From NCBI GenBank assembly GCA_014871385.1, contig CM026426.1:90006893-90070892 (forward strand): a stretch of DNA of 64,000 bases, read 5' to 3'. Both the position numbers and the translations under genes were made by a program. This stretch comes from Ceratodon purpureus (Eukaryota; Streptophyta; Bryopsida; Pseudoditrichales; Ditrichaceae). The notes under the pieces are model-generated. The model worked only from the letters and a program-made list of their open reading frames with translations, was not told the DNA's origin and did no database searches. Position 1 is the stretch's first letter; each line of letters starts with the position of its first letter. This document shows positions 54,291 through 64,000 of this stretch, piece by piece.

Positions 54291-55397
54291 AACCTGTGAT
54301 GTGGAGGAGAGAGTGGACTAATGCGTCTGCGAGTATGTCTTGTTTTGAACTTGTTCAGTGGATGATGCCATGAACGCAGTGACACTTGTGTGAAACCTTA
54401 GTTTTTTGGACTCTGATTGGTTTTTTGGGTCAATATTCAAGCAATTTCCCTTCTCAGTTTCCACGTACTGTTACTTTGGAAGTGGTGCTGTGAAATGTCT
54501 GACAACGCTATTGAGGACGCCGGGTAACTACAGAAGAAGGGCTAGTCCACTGCTATGTTTACTGTGTTTGTGAAGATAATAGGCACAGACATTAAAACTA
54601 TACTTGGGTTTCCAGACATTGAATACGCTACCAAAATTTTGTTTACCAGACTCTGTTTGGATTCCGGGATACATGTTCATGAACTTTAGCCGGGCTGAAT
54701 ATTCCATCAGACCAGTAGATGATGATAGGCGTGTCTTGATGCTAATTGTCGGGGGCTGATACTTGCAGTATAAGCTACTGTCGGCTGAAGGAAGTCGTCG
54801 TCTGTTCATGCTCTCTTCAATGTAGAAACTGTTCTCGGGTAACAACACGATCTAGTGGGAATTGTATCGGTATACGAGGATGTCTTAGAAAACTGGATTG
54901 CATTCAGTGCGTAGTCTTGCTGTGTCTTCGTCCTAGTTGGGGAGTATGTGTCCGCCAGTATATCAGTATACTGAGTAACATCGTTTCTGTAATGATGGAA
55001 TGATCAGATCATCTGTTGACATCATTCTCTCTACACTTAATGCTTGAAAATTGCCCTGCTTAGAATCCCCTAATTTTGATATTGACACATTGTTTGTCTA
55101 TGATCATTGTTTGTAGTAAATCTGAGTACAGTGAATGGACACCTTAAGATGGCGAATGCAGCTTCTGATGGTCTTGAGGGGTATGGGACTTGATGTCTTG
55201 TTGCTTGCGTGAACAAGTGGCAATCCAGGGGTTTTAATAGCTGGCTATGTCGAGTCTTTCATGTAGTGTACATGTTGTCTTCCATGCAGTGTTTTCAATA
55301 TAGGTTTATGGCTGAGTCTTCCGTGTGGTGTTTTCGACATTGCATTGAGCTGTTGTTGCTGGCGTGTGAGTTTTAGTGGGGTAGTTGAGAAGCAGAA
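54291..55397. other. Intergenic between family D members 2 and 3
   Basis: No gene supported. Immediately after member 2 the sequence for GAGGAGAGAGTGGAC and TGCGTCTGCGAGTA is repeated, a short duplication of its 3' end. Confidence 0.5.
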
Positions 55398-56123
55398 ATG
55401 GACTCAGAGAAGGGAGCGCTCTTATCTTGGTTGGGTTTAGTGTTTATGGAGCGAGGTGCAGTAGGTGGCCAGAACCCTAAGCCATGGCTGCCAAATTTGC
55501 CGAATCTTGCGAGTATTCTACAGAACTCTGATAGCTTTGTGCTTACAGAACAGTGCAACCGCGAGATACGTCTATTGGGCAGTGCTGCGAATTTGACATT
55601 TACAGAGTATATGGCAAACTATCATACACCTATATCACCTGCTGGTTCAGCCGCTAATCCAATCTTCGTTGATGAGTATGGCGATGCCACTTCTGTGTTA
55701 GATTCTTCCCCCATCTCACTGTGTTACACTAACTCCATCACGGCCGAGTCTACGAGGATTCCTGAGGTTGTGTCGCAGGGAGCTGAAATCGAGCACGATG
55801 GAGAGGTGAACTCTGCGATAGGTCGAAGATGTTCCGCAGGTGCTCGTAAGAGACGGTCGCTGTCTGTGGACAAACAGCTGGATGAGTTAGCTCTCGAGAG
55901 CTTGGTGCTGTCGGACATGGCCAAGGAGTCAGTGCCAGAAGACGCTGTGGATTCTGAGGTTCGTGGAGCGGTTACAAGAGTTGGACACACCGAAGATGCT
56001 TCGTCGCAATTGATTGATATGTTCGCGAATGTGACAATCCAGCACTCATCTGATGTTGCTCTAGGTGGACAGAGTGGCCATGATTCGGATTCGCACATGT
56101 ATTCGCCAACTCGTCTACCTTAA
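55398..56123 (+). CDS. Family D acidic protein, member 3 (CACTA cargo)
   Basis: 241 residues from the ATG at 55,398. MDSEKGALLSWLGLVFMER, KPWLPNLPNLASILQNSDSF and LTFTEYMANY align with members 1 and 2, and SAANPIFVDEYGDATS takes the place of the SUMO-interaction-like segment. The C-terminal part is unlike the other members and ends DSDSHMYSPTRLP. After the TAA at 56121-56123 the same frame continues for 31 codons with GSDSHLYSPPRRD before a second stop at 56,219, a repeat of the C-terminus beyond the stop. Function unknown. Confidence 0.65.
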   Translation: MDSEKGALLSWLGLVFMERGAVGGQNPKPWLPNLPNLASILQNSDSFVLTEQCNREIRLLGSAANLTFTEYMANYHTPISPAGSAANPIFVDEYGDATSVLDSSPISLCYTNSITAESTRIPEVVSQGAEIEHDGEVNSAIGRRCSAGARKRRSLSVDKQLDELALESLVLSDMAKESVPEDAVDSEVRGAVTRVGHTEDASSQLIDMFANVTIQHSSDVALGGQSGHDSDSHMYSPTRLP

Positions 56124-56219
56124 GTGGTAATGAATTCTACCAAGACTAATCCCGGTGATAAGAGTTCAGATGGTGATGGTTCTGATTCGCACTTGTATTC
56201 CCCTCCTCGTCGAGACTAA

Positions 56220-57249
56220 GTGACCTACAGTAGTGGCGATGGAAATCTTATGCAGAAACTTTGCCCTGTTTTGTGATCACATTTTGAATGACTTACATCT
56301 CCATGGAGTAGTTCATAGTATACACGAAATGTAATGAGATGAATCTTAGGTTTTGAAGATGACCAGTACTCTGCAGACGGTAATATTTAGGTTCTGGTTT
56401 AATGACACCGGATATGGAGATGCTTATGTGCGACATATTGGGAGTTTGGACTCATTGATCAAGGGCCACGATAATCTTGTTCTATTTTAAAATTGAAAAC
56501 ATTGTGTTACTGATATGTATTGTATTTCTTGTTTGGAGTTATCGAGTTCCAGGTAGCTCTAACTTCATCTGGATTGAGTTTGACATTCTAGATGGGGTTT
56601 TCCAATCTTCTGGTCTCGGTTAGGCTGTTGTAATGTTGTTCGTCTAGCTCTTAAGTTTAGGGGATACAGAGTATGGATTTGCTTTGACATTGAGTACTTA
56701 ACTCAAATAAAACTGAAAATGTACTAAAAGTTCCTTGATTCTAACTGTATTTTGAGCTTATGAGGTTGCAACTTCTGGTGTCGTAGGTTGGAATTCATGT
56801 TCACACTGATCTGAATTGTGGTGAACATATATAGTAGTGGCGATTGAACTAACTGATTATCAAAAAATTAATCACTTGTTTCTAAGATGAACTACTATAT
56901 AAAAAATCACGTGAACCAGTTCCCACACAAAATTGTTGTCGACTACACAGACCGTATAAAATCTATACCCCGTGGTACTTATAGAAATGAATACGAGCAG
57001 AACATGCTGCAATAGTTGAAAACATATTCGTTAATGAGACTAGTATGAACATGTAACAGAAATCTACGAGTATTGTAATTATGCACATGACGATGCAGTC
57101 CGCTATGATGAGTGTATTGAAAATATGTCCGAAGTGACATAGTCATACTAGGCAAAAATTGCCACGTGAGTCGACATAGTGCTGTGAATCTCCCTTGCGC
57201 CATTTTCTAGTCATATGGGACCAAATTGGATTCAGATGCTCATCATCTC
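56220..57249. other. CACTA right subterminal region
   Basis: No gene. Near the end, the complement of GTCACTTCGGAC (about 57,130) corresponds to GTCGCTTCGGAC near the left end, in inverted orientation, as expected for subterminal transposase sites. Confidence 0.6.
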
Positions 57250-57270
57250 GGACCGGGATTTCTACTAGTG
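57250..57270 (-). repeat. CACTA right terminal inverted repeat
   Basis: Plus-strand GGACCGGGATTTCTACTAGTG, followed by ATA. It pairs with the left end at 17257. Confidence 0.85.
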
Positions 57271-60200
57271 ATAATCTTAACTTAAATATCCCTGAAGAAG
57301 ATGCTTGGCGCCCTTGAAAATTGGCTTTTCATTCATTTAAAAGTTGTCATCCTCCTAAACTTAATGGAAAAGGACGATGGTTGTGCAGAAGTCATTTACC
57401 ATTCAAAAATTAAAAAATTAAAAAACATTTTAAAAAATGAAATTATAAAAGAAAAAAGAAGAAAAAAACATTTATAAAAAATGAAATTAAAAATTAAAAT
57501 AAAAAAATAAAAAAACAAAAATAAATATTAAGGTTGAAAATACTATGAAGGAAATTAAGAAAATGAAAGAGAAAATAAAATGATAGATAAAAATAAATGA
57601 AATGACTCTTTCGACCCCATTAACAAGTTAGATAGATTAGAGGAAGTTAATACAAAACGAGATAATCACAAATAAAATTAATAAACAGATTAAAGGCACG
57701 TAGACTAGAATGGATGAGTTCTAGTAATGTTAAGAAAATGTTAGAATATTAAAGGTTACTTGATCCTTCTTAAGAGGTTCAATACCAATACATTTTAAGC
57801 AGTAATTTGCATATAAATGTGAGGGGATAAGGGGAATTAATGTATGCTTGAAGTAGTTAGAGGAAGCTGGAGCATAGTAATTGGTCCGCGTCAAAAAATT
57901 AATCACCCAGAAAAGAGAAAACGAACTACAAATTCAATGAAAATACTGTAATTAGTCCACGGTTATAGGGTCAAATAAATTACTAAAATAAGTATATTTC
58001 TAAAAATAAAGTGAGAATATTCGAATCTTCTAAATTTATATTTTATTTTTGTTAAAAAATTCTATTTTTAGGTTCAGTCCGCCATTCTGTGCTCTCTACT
58101 CTCCAAATCTCTGCTCACCGCTCTCCGCTCACATACAAGCTACGCCCTACAAGCTATGACGCGCCCTGTGTCCACTGTAAAATGGCATTGTTTCACTTGC
58201 TTTATGATATTTCAAAGAATGAAAAGCAATACATTAAAGAGAGATGGTTTCAAAAGGTTTACTCATCTATGGTGCCCAAAGATTTAGGATTTTGTAGAGG
58301 TTTTGGCACTCACAACCACGTTTTGCATTGATTTCTAGGCCAGAATTACTCTTCTACTTTTGAGGAGGTTTAAAGGTTTGGATTTTGCAATGTGGTAGAA
58401 GAAAGTATAGAAGGCATTGGAGGAAGATGATGGTGAGAGAGAGAAGGATATGTTGGACAAATTGTGGACAATTTCAAAGCTGAGCTAGAAGCAACTGTAG
58501 TGAAGGAACCACACTTATGGAGGGAAAAAAGGGCACAACTGGGAGGGTGAAGAAAAGCAGGATTTACTTTGAAAGCTTACAACACTTAAAATTGGTGATC
58601 TCATCTAAGTTGGAAAACTCAGTTGCAATTAATCCCTAAGGTTTTTTGGTGTTTTTGGAACAAAAATTGCAAAATTTAACTATTATCTACTTCAGGCCTT
58701 ATAAATTTAATATAAGCATATTTTAGAAGATTTAGCCTTAAGATCTTAAAAATAAACTTCATATACTACTCATATACCAAATTTGGACTGTCAAATTTTA
58801 TTTCTTTTTTCATTTGAGAGATCGTAAATATCAAAATAGGCTTAACCCCTAAAGCATTTGGCCATAAAATCCCAAATTCTGCCTCAAATCTGCCCTGTTT
58901 CAGTTCAAGGTAGAATTATAAAAATTTAAACGTAATTAGAAGAATCGAACCGTAGGAACTAGTACCTAACTTGTACATGTATGTGTACACAAAATTTAAG
59001 ACTGTAACTCCTCACCGATTGGAAGATCATAAGGTTTGAACTTGAGTGAAAAGTTTTTTTTGGTCCTACCCGGCAGGGACAGCCACACTTTGGAGAGTAA
59101 AACAACCAATTTTTTGAGATCTTGTGGTTGGAGGCTCTTCAGTTTTGGATTCTAAAGTGAGTTGGGAGTATGCTCAAAAAAATTGAAGAGAATACAACAC
59201 AGAGAAGCATTGGAAAACCACATTTCTAGTGATGGGAGTCAAATGAAATGCATATACACTAGCTCTTTTTCCACACTACAAATGCCTAAGAAGATCATCT
59301 ATTTTTTGAAATCCGAACGGTGTATACGTGCATTTCTATGGAAAAGAAATTGTGGAGGAAAAAAATCTAAAAAATAAAAAAATCCGAAATAGATATGAAT
59401 TTTATAGTGGTTTAGGAGGAGATAATGGTGAAGGAAAAATGGGTGATGAGGGTGACCCAATCACTGTAGATCTGTTTGACAGTTTTTATAAAACTTGGAA
59501 CTTTGTCTGAATATATCTCAAGATCCGTACGGTCAAAATTAACAAAATTTGGGAAGCAGACTAATTTGATGGCTCTGAACAAGATCCTACGGTTGGATTT
59601 TTTAAAATCAAGTTTTAAGAAAAATTGTAAAACGATTTCAGAAAGGATCATTTGGAAGTCACTGTAGATTGTCATAGATTTGGTACACCACTTGCATCGG
59701 CCACAAACCTGCCCGAGCTGCCCTGAATTGAATTTTGATCTTTAAACACGATTTATTTCTTAACTACGGGCCCGATGAAAGTGAAATTTGGTCTTGTTAG
59801 AAAGATATGACAATTTCCCATGTTGTGCCAAAGTTACAGCCACATCCGGTAAAATTTGACTCATAGGGAGCCTGACCGGACCCTAAATCATACCAAAATT
59901 GTTGAGTTGATGCTTTAGGGGTTAAACTGTTTTTTAGTGGCTGCAAAACATTTTTTTGTCAAACTTTGAAGCCTAGCGTTGTAAAATTTATGTATAATCC
60001 AACTTGGATAAATTAGTAGTTTGAGTAGAAATTCACTTAAGAATACATCACAATACAAAATAAATTTTTTTGCTACCTAAATTCAATAAAAACAAGTTTA
60101 TGACAATGAAATATTTCCAAAAAATCATTATATTCACCAAAAAAATTACAGAATTAGTTTGCAGTAAAGTCTTGCTTCTCAAAAAATTTCATACTAGAAT

Positions 60201-61227
60201 AATACTTCTTACTAAATCATCTAAGCAACCCATAACTCGAAAATCGGGTTAATGAAAGTTTAGGGTTAAAGACTATGCAAAGTTTCAAAGGTGGTGACTC
60301 TTGAGGGGCAAAGTGGTACCTTTGCGCTGGTGAATCGTCAAGGGTTTCATTTCTTCTTTCAAAGATTATCCTATTTAGAGTTAATTTTAACTTCTCTTCA
60401 TCGCCTTGTTGAATAATGTTAAATGAATAATCATGATCAAGCTATATTTATGGAAGAACATCGTGAAGGATCTTCGGCAATAGCGTAGCAAAGGAAAGCA
60501 GGAGCTGTGTTGCATCTTGTTTATGCGCTAAATCAGAAGCTAAGATAATGAGGTGTTGAATATTGGTATTAAATCATTGCAAGCTGAATCTGATAGTGAT
60601 ATTCAGTGACTGTTGTAGTATGATATTTCGTCTCAAACAGCTCTGGTGTTAATGATACAGTAAATATCTAGCTTAGATATATACAGAAATACTTTCCAAG
60701 AGGTCACAAAAACCTTAGAATCTAATTTTTATGTAAAATAAATAGATTATCCATTGCGTCTAATAAGTCCTCACACCAAGTCTACGCCTTATTCTCCAAT
60801 CAACCCCCTGGATAATACCAGTGTAAGAATCTCACAGTTTGACATCAGCTTGAGTGACGACATCAGCTTCAGGGATTGTACAAATTTAATCTGGCGTGGA
60901 GCTGACTGTGAGCTTTTTTAAACGAAAAGCTAATGAGATGGTGGTTCACACAAAAGAAGTCGAGATTTCTTCTTTTGATAAACAGTAATTTCATTTCTAG
61001 ATGCCTGAAGACGTCGACTCCTCAAAATGCATTCAATTTCGTGCCACTAAGTTCTTTACCCCTAAGTTCTGTGCTTTTGTTGGGACCAGAGCAGTACACC
61101 TACAAGGTTGTGTTTTGCTCTAAGTTTCAGAGCCCTGACAGGATATGTAACTCCTGAAAAATTGCTTGTGTGGGAAACCATCTCTCTAGTGAACTAATAG
61201 AAGTTCGTGCTGAGACGTAGTGACGAG
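57271..61227. other. Low-complexity, A/T-rich intergenic region
   Basis: 57,400-57,560 is a dense A-rich stretch (AAATTAAAAAATTAAAAAAC-type). From about 58 to 60.3 kb the sequence is unique-looking A/T-rich DNA with only short frames that have no supporting features. It may be decayed transposon sequence. No RNA gene recognised. Confidence 0.55.
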
Positions 61228-63669
61228 ATGGAGAGGGGAAGACCAGCTTCGGCGGATGGCGACAGGCCGAGTTCGAGTAAGTTTGAAAGACCATGCAAAA
61301 CGAATCGCCCGGTATCTAGATCACCTATTCGAGGGTCTTCGAGCCAGGCACCAAGGCCAACTTCAATTGAAAAGATAATTCCAGTCATAAGAAAGTTTGA
61401 AAGGCCTTGTTACCCGGAGCCAGAAAAATCAAGGAAAATTTATGGTTATGGCGTTGACTTGGACAAGAGAAGAGAAGCTTCAGAGCAGCGTAAGGCAGCG
61501 ATGAGATTTGCAAATTCAAAAAAACAGTTTTCTTCACCAAAGACGTCTCTATCAAAGTCATCAAGCCCATTCAAGAGATGGGGGTCACCTTACCCGCAAA
61601 TGTGCAGAAAATCTATGCAATCGTGTTCACCAGATTTCACTGTCTTGAAACATGCGTCTGCTGGCTCTGAATATGTCCCTGCAATGAAACGCTCTCCGCT
61701 ATGGCGAGACTCCACAGCAGACATGCAAAGTAAGTTCGTACGTACTAATTGAATCTTAAATGTTATTCCTTGAAGTCAGTTCTGCTCCATTTGGAGTAAT
61801 GCTTGAAGCTTTTCACCGCACTTGGAGCCATTTTCTGTGTAGCTTTTTACTTAGGAATTATCATTGCATGGATTGTGTTCTCTAGTTTCAACTCCTGAGG
61901 ATCAGAATTTTGTTCAGTCACATGTATCGGGTCGAGCACTTGGCTGATTTTGCACTAGTGACATGAACTGCCCTTTTATTGAGAAGTTTATAAGATCTCG
62001 TAAATTGACAACATACCGCATGTACTATTTTGTACGTGTTACATTGGTGAATACGATGTTACACTATAAGCGATACAATGCCATTAATGTTCTAATCATT
62101 ATACCGTAATGCAAAAGCCAATAGTTGTTAAGTGTAAGCTGTAGTTTCTGATGAACCTGGCTTTGACGCAGAATATTTCGGTGGTTCGAACCTTGTTTCA
62201 CGACGTATGCTGGTAATGACAGCCTGCGCTGCGGGTGCAAGAGAACCAGTTCCCGAGTCAAAAGCACGCAAGCTATTGTTTTATAAGAGAATTGACAAAG
62301 AATCCTTTGTAGAGGAGTTAGAAATGTTGAAAGTGGCGGTGGCTGACCAAGCTTATCACTTCCAGCTTCACAAAGTTCACATCCAGAGTCTTCGAATCCA
62401 GCATCAGTCATCACCTAAACTTTTGAACCTCTACAAATAAGGCCTCAGCCAATTGCTAGTGATACTTCCACATAACCTTTAAAAATTTGATAGATCTTAT
62501 CTTCACAAGTTGATAATGCCTGTAATATACAATGTTACAGCCGGCTTGAAGAAAAGGTCGCGGCAATCGAAAGTATAGACGGTAGTGAAGCGCCACGAAC
62601 AGGAGGCGCAAGCCGCTTAAGTTCAAAGATCGCAGGTTTGAGAGTTTGATCTCTATTCCATCTCCATCAGACTCCGTAGCTTCTGGGTAAAGTGCAGAAG
62701 ATGTTACCGGTCTCAGAATCGGCCAAATTCATGTCCTCACAGCAGAATGGATGTGTAGGTATGCTGATGAAAATCTCAAATCTTGAAAGCCATATCACGA
62801 ATCATCAGGAGAATATCCAAAACCTCAAATACAGATACCAAGTCTGTCTCACACGGGTAAGCCAGCAAATGGTCCCTTGTCTGAGCTGCAGCTTCTTTCT
62901 AAATATTATATGTTTTGATTAATTATTTCCGACCGTAACAGGGAGTTGCACCAATATTAAGTTGCTCATAAAATTCATATTAGTGAATACCGTTCAAACA
63001 ATCGTTTCAGCCCAAATGAGGAGCAATAATTAGCCATCTACTGTCTAATAAAGAATTACCTTTAACTTGTCGAGTCTAAGTGCTCTATTGGAAGACAATA
63101 GGTATTTTGGCGCCCTAATCACGACCTGGAGTTGGGAAAACGGCAGTTAAGCTCTGTTTGAGTGCAGGAGGCTTACATTGAAAGAGATATGACTTCGGGA
63201 GAAGCTAGGAGAGTCCAGAAAGAACACCGAATTTTGACCAAATTGCTCAAGGAAATGACAGCACACAACAAAAAGTTTTTGCTGCTCAGAGACACAATCT
63301 TGCCAGAGCTCAAGGCATATGTGAAACAGAAAGAGGACAACATCAAGGTAAGCCTCTTGCCCTATGCTTCAGAGTCTGCATTTATCCACGGAAGATTTCA
63401 CAGTAATAATTCCAAACCCTGAAAAATAAAATGTGCAGGAAATCAAACAAAAGATCCAACATAACGAAGAATTAGGAAGACAATTCACCAACGATTCATA
63501 TGCTCACAAGAAACACGTAGCCAGTGCTGTGAGCCGTGCTAGTGGTCTTGAACAGGAGGCGAGGTCGTTGAGAGCAAAACTCAAGTACGAGCGGGAAAAC
63601 AAACGAGCGACGCAGCAGAAAGTTTGGGCCTTGGCCTACCATACAAGTTTGGTAGCAAAAGACAACTGA
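61228..63669 (+). CDS. Multi-exon coiled-coil protein (probable host gene)
   Basis: Proposed exons: 61228-61729, 62172 to about 62406, 62541-62635, 62759-62856, 63168-63347 and 63439-63669, phase-consistent and giving about 446 residues. Only the weak donor of exon 2 is doubtful. The N-terminal exon is basic and Ser/Pro-rich with a repeated (K/R)FERPC motif (SSSKFERPCKTN, RKFERPCYPE), as in many microtubule- or cytoskeleton-associated proteins. The remainder is coiled coil (SFVEELEMLKVAVADQ; ISNLESHITNHQENIQNL; EIKQKIQHNEELGRQF). I do not recognise the family. It lies outside the transposons and lacks stops, and in this window it is the best candidate for an ordinary cellular gene. Confidence 0.65.
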
Positions 63670-64000
63670 GAAAGGAAAACTGCAGAGAGCGAAGGAAGCA
63701 GACACCATGGTACACTGGTAGTCTGGCACATGTTAGTCTGCTTACTGAGCTGTTTGAAAAATGATTAGCAAGATGCATAATCTACTTCGAATGAAGTCCT
63801 AACTCGGTTCATCTGCGGATATGCAGAACTCGTGAGGGATGTGGGTCCTTGAGCTGAAAGGATGGTTAATCACTGAAGAGCCGCCACAGACGGAGACCAA
63901 TATCGTACCAAGAAGCAACGATGGAAACCTGCCATGCTGGGGAGACCTGCAGAACTTGTACTGCTTGACAAAGAGATCGTAGTGTTTCAAGTAGTCAGCT
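63670..64000. other. 3' flank of the coiled-coil gene
   Basis: No supported gene to the window edge. Further 3' exons of the coiled-coil gene by alternative splicing cannot be excluded. Confidence 0.4.

Larger units (their letters stand above)
17257..57270. mobile_element. Giant CACTA (En/Spm) transposon, 40,014 bp including a nested hAT
   Basis: The left end reads CACTAGTAAAAATACGGTCC at 17257. The right end, complemented, reads CACTAGTAGAAATCCCGGTC ending at 57270; the two match at nearly every position allowing one inserted base. Both sides are flanked by ATA (17254-17256 and 57271-57273), the 3-bp duplication typical of the superfamily. Inside are a tnp2 transposase (plus) and a Transposase_24-like gene (minus), both intact after splicing, and cargo genes at 46-56 kb. 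Subtracting the hAT and its duplicated 8 bp leaves about 23.6 kb. Both ends carry GTC(G/A)CTTCGGAC in inverted orientation. The two transposition genes are divergent here, not co-oriented. Confidence 0.88.

Noticed and set aside
58089..60252. Short frames between the CACTA and the coiled-coil gene
   Set aside because: Short, A/T-rich, no domain or homologue in the window, no splice context.

Overview
The window looks like transposon-dense nuclear DNA of a land plant. GT-AG introns of mostly 80-300 bp are frequent, and the mobile-element families (Ty3 chromovirus, MULE, CACTA, hAT) are plant types. The MULE and the methyltransferase-like family resemble proteins I associate with bryophytes and other seed-free plants, so a moss or similar plant is my best guess; this is recollection, not a search. 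Apart from one multi-exon coiled-coil gene at the right edge (61.2-63.7 kb), nearly everything is transposon or transposon cargo.

Left part (1-17 kb). A minus-strand multi-exon pseudogene joins a Pol II CTD-like repeat, a ParB/sulfiredoxin-like segment and a permuted DNA-methyltransferase-like domain. It carries at least six stop codons, and its probable 5' exon (about 11.3-11.8 kb) is separated from the rest by a decayed Ty3 element at about 5.4-11.0 kb. A decayed MULE follows (12.4-16.4 kb), with a 0.4-kb inverted-repeat element inside its coding region.

Central part (17,257-57,270). This is one 40-kb CACTA element with matching CACTAG... ends and a 3-bp ATA target duplication. It has two intact, divergently transcribed multi-exon genes: a Transposase_24-like protein (minus) and a tnp2 transposase (plus). 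To their right are about six small cargo genes: a two-member coiled-coil family, a three-member acidic family with a conserved N-terminus and a SUMO-interaction-like motif, and one basic protein.

Nested in intron 1 of the CACTA minus-strand gene is a giant hAT element of 16.4 kb (23,756-40,192) with a perfect 8-bp duplication, CCCATGCC. It carries four genes: a hAT transposase (two stops), an intact 1056-residue RING-H2 protein with a SUMO-interaction-like motif, a gene sharing an N-terminal domain with the RING protein (two stops), and an intact kinase-like gene. Each gene starts next to a very GC-rich GGCCGTC/CCGCGG block, and beside each block a TATA-like sequence sits inside an inverted repeat. 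This four-times-reused promoter module and the symmetrical two-pair layout are the strongest candidates for something undescribed.

Most premature stops in the window can be read as C:G-to-T:A changes of Arg, Gln or Trp codons, as expected of methylated plant transposon DNA. The two CACTA genes and two of the four hAT genes are free of them.
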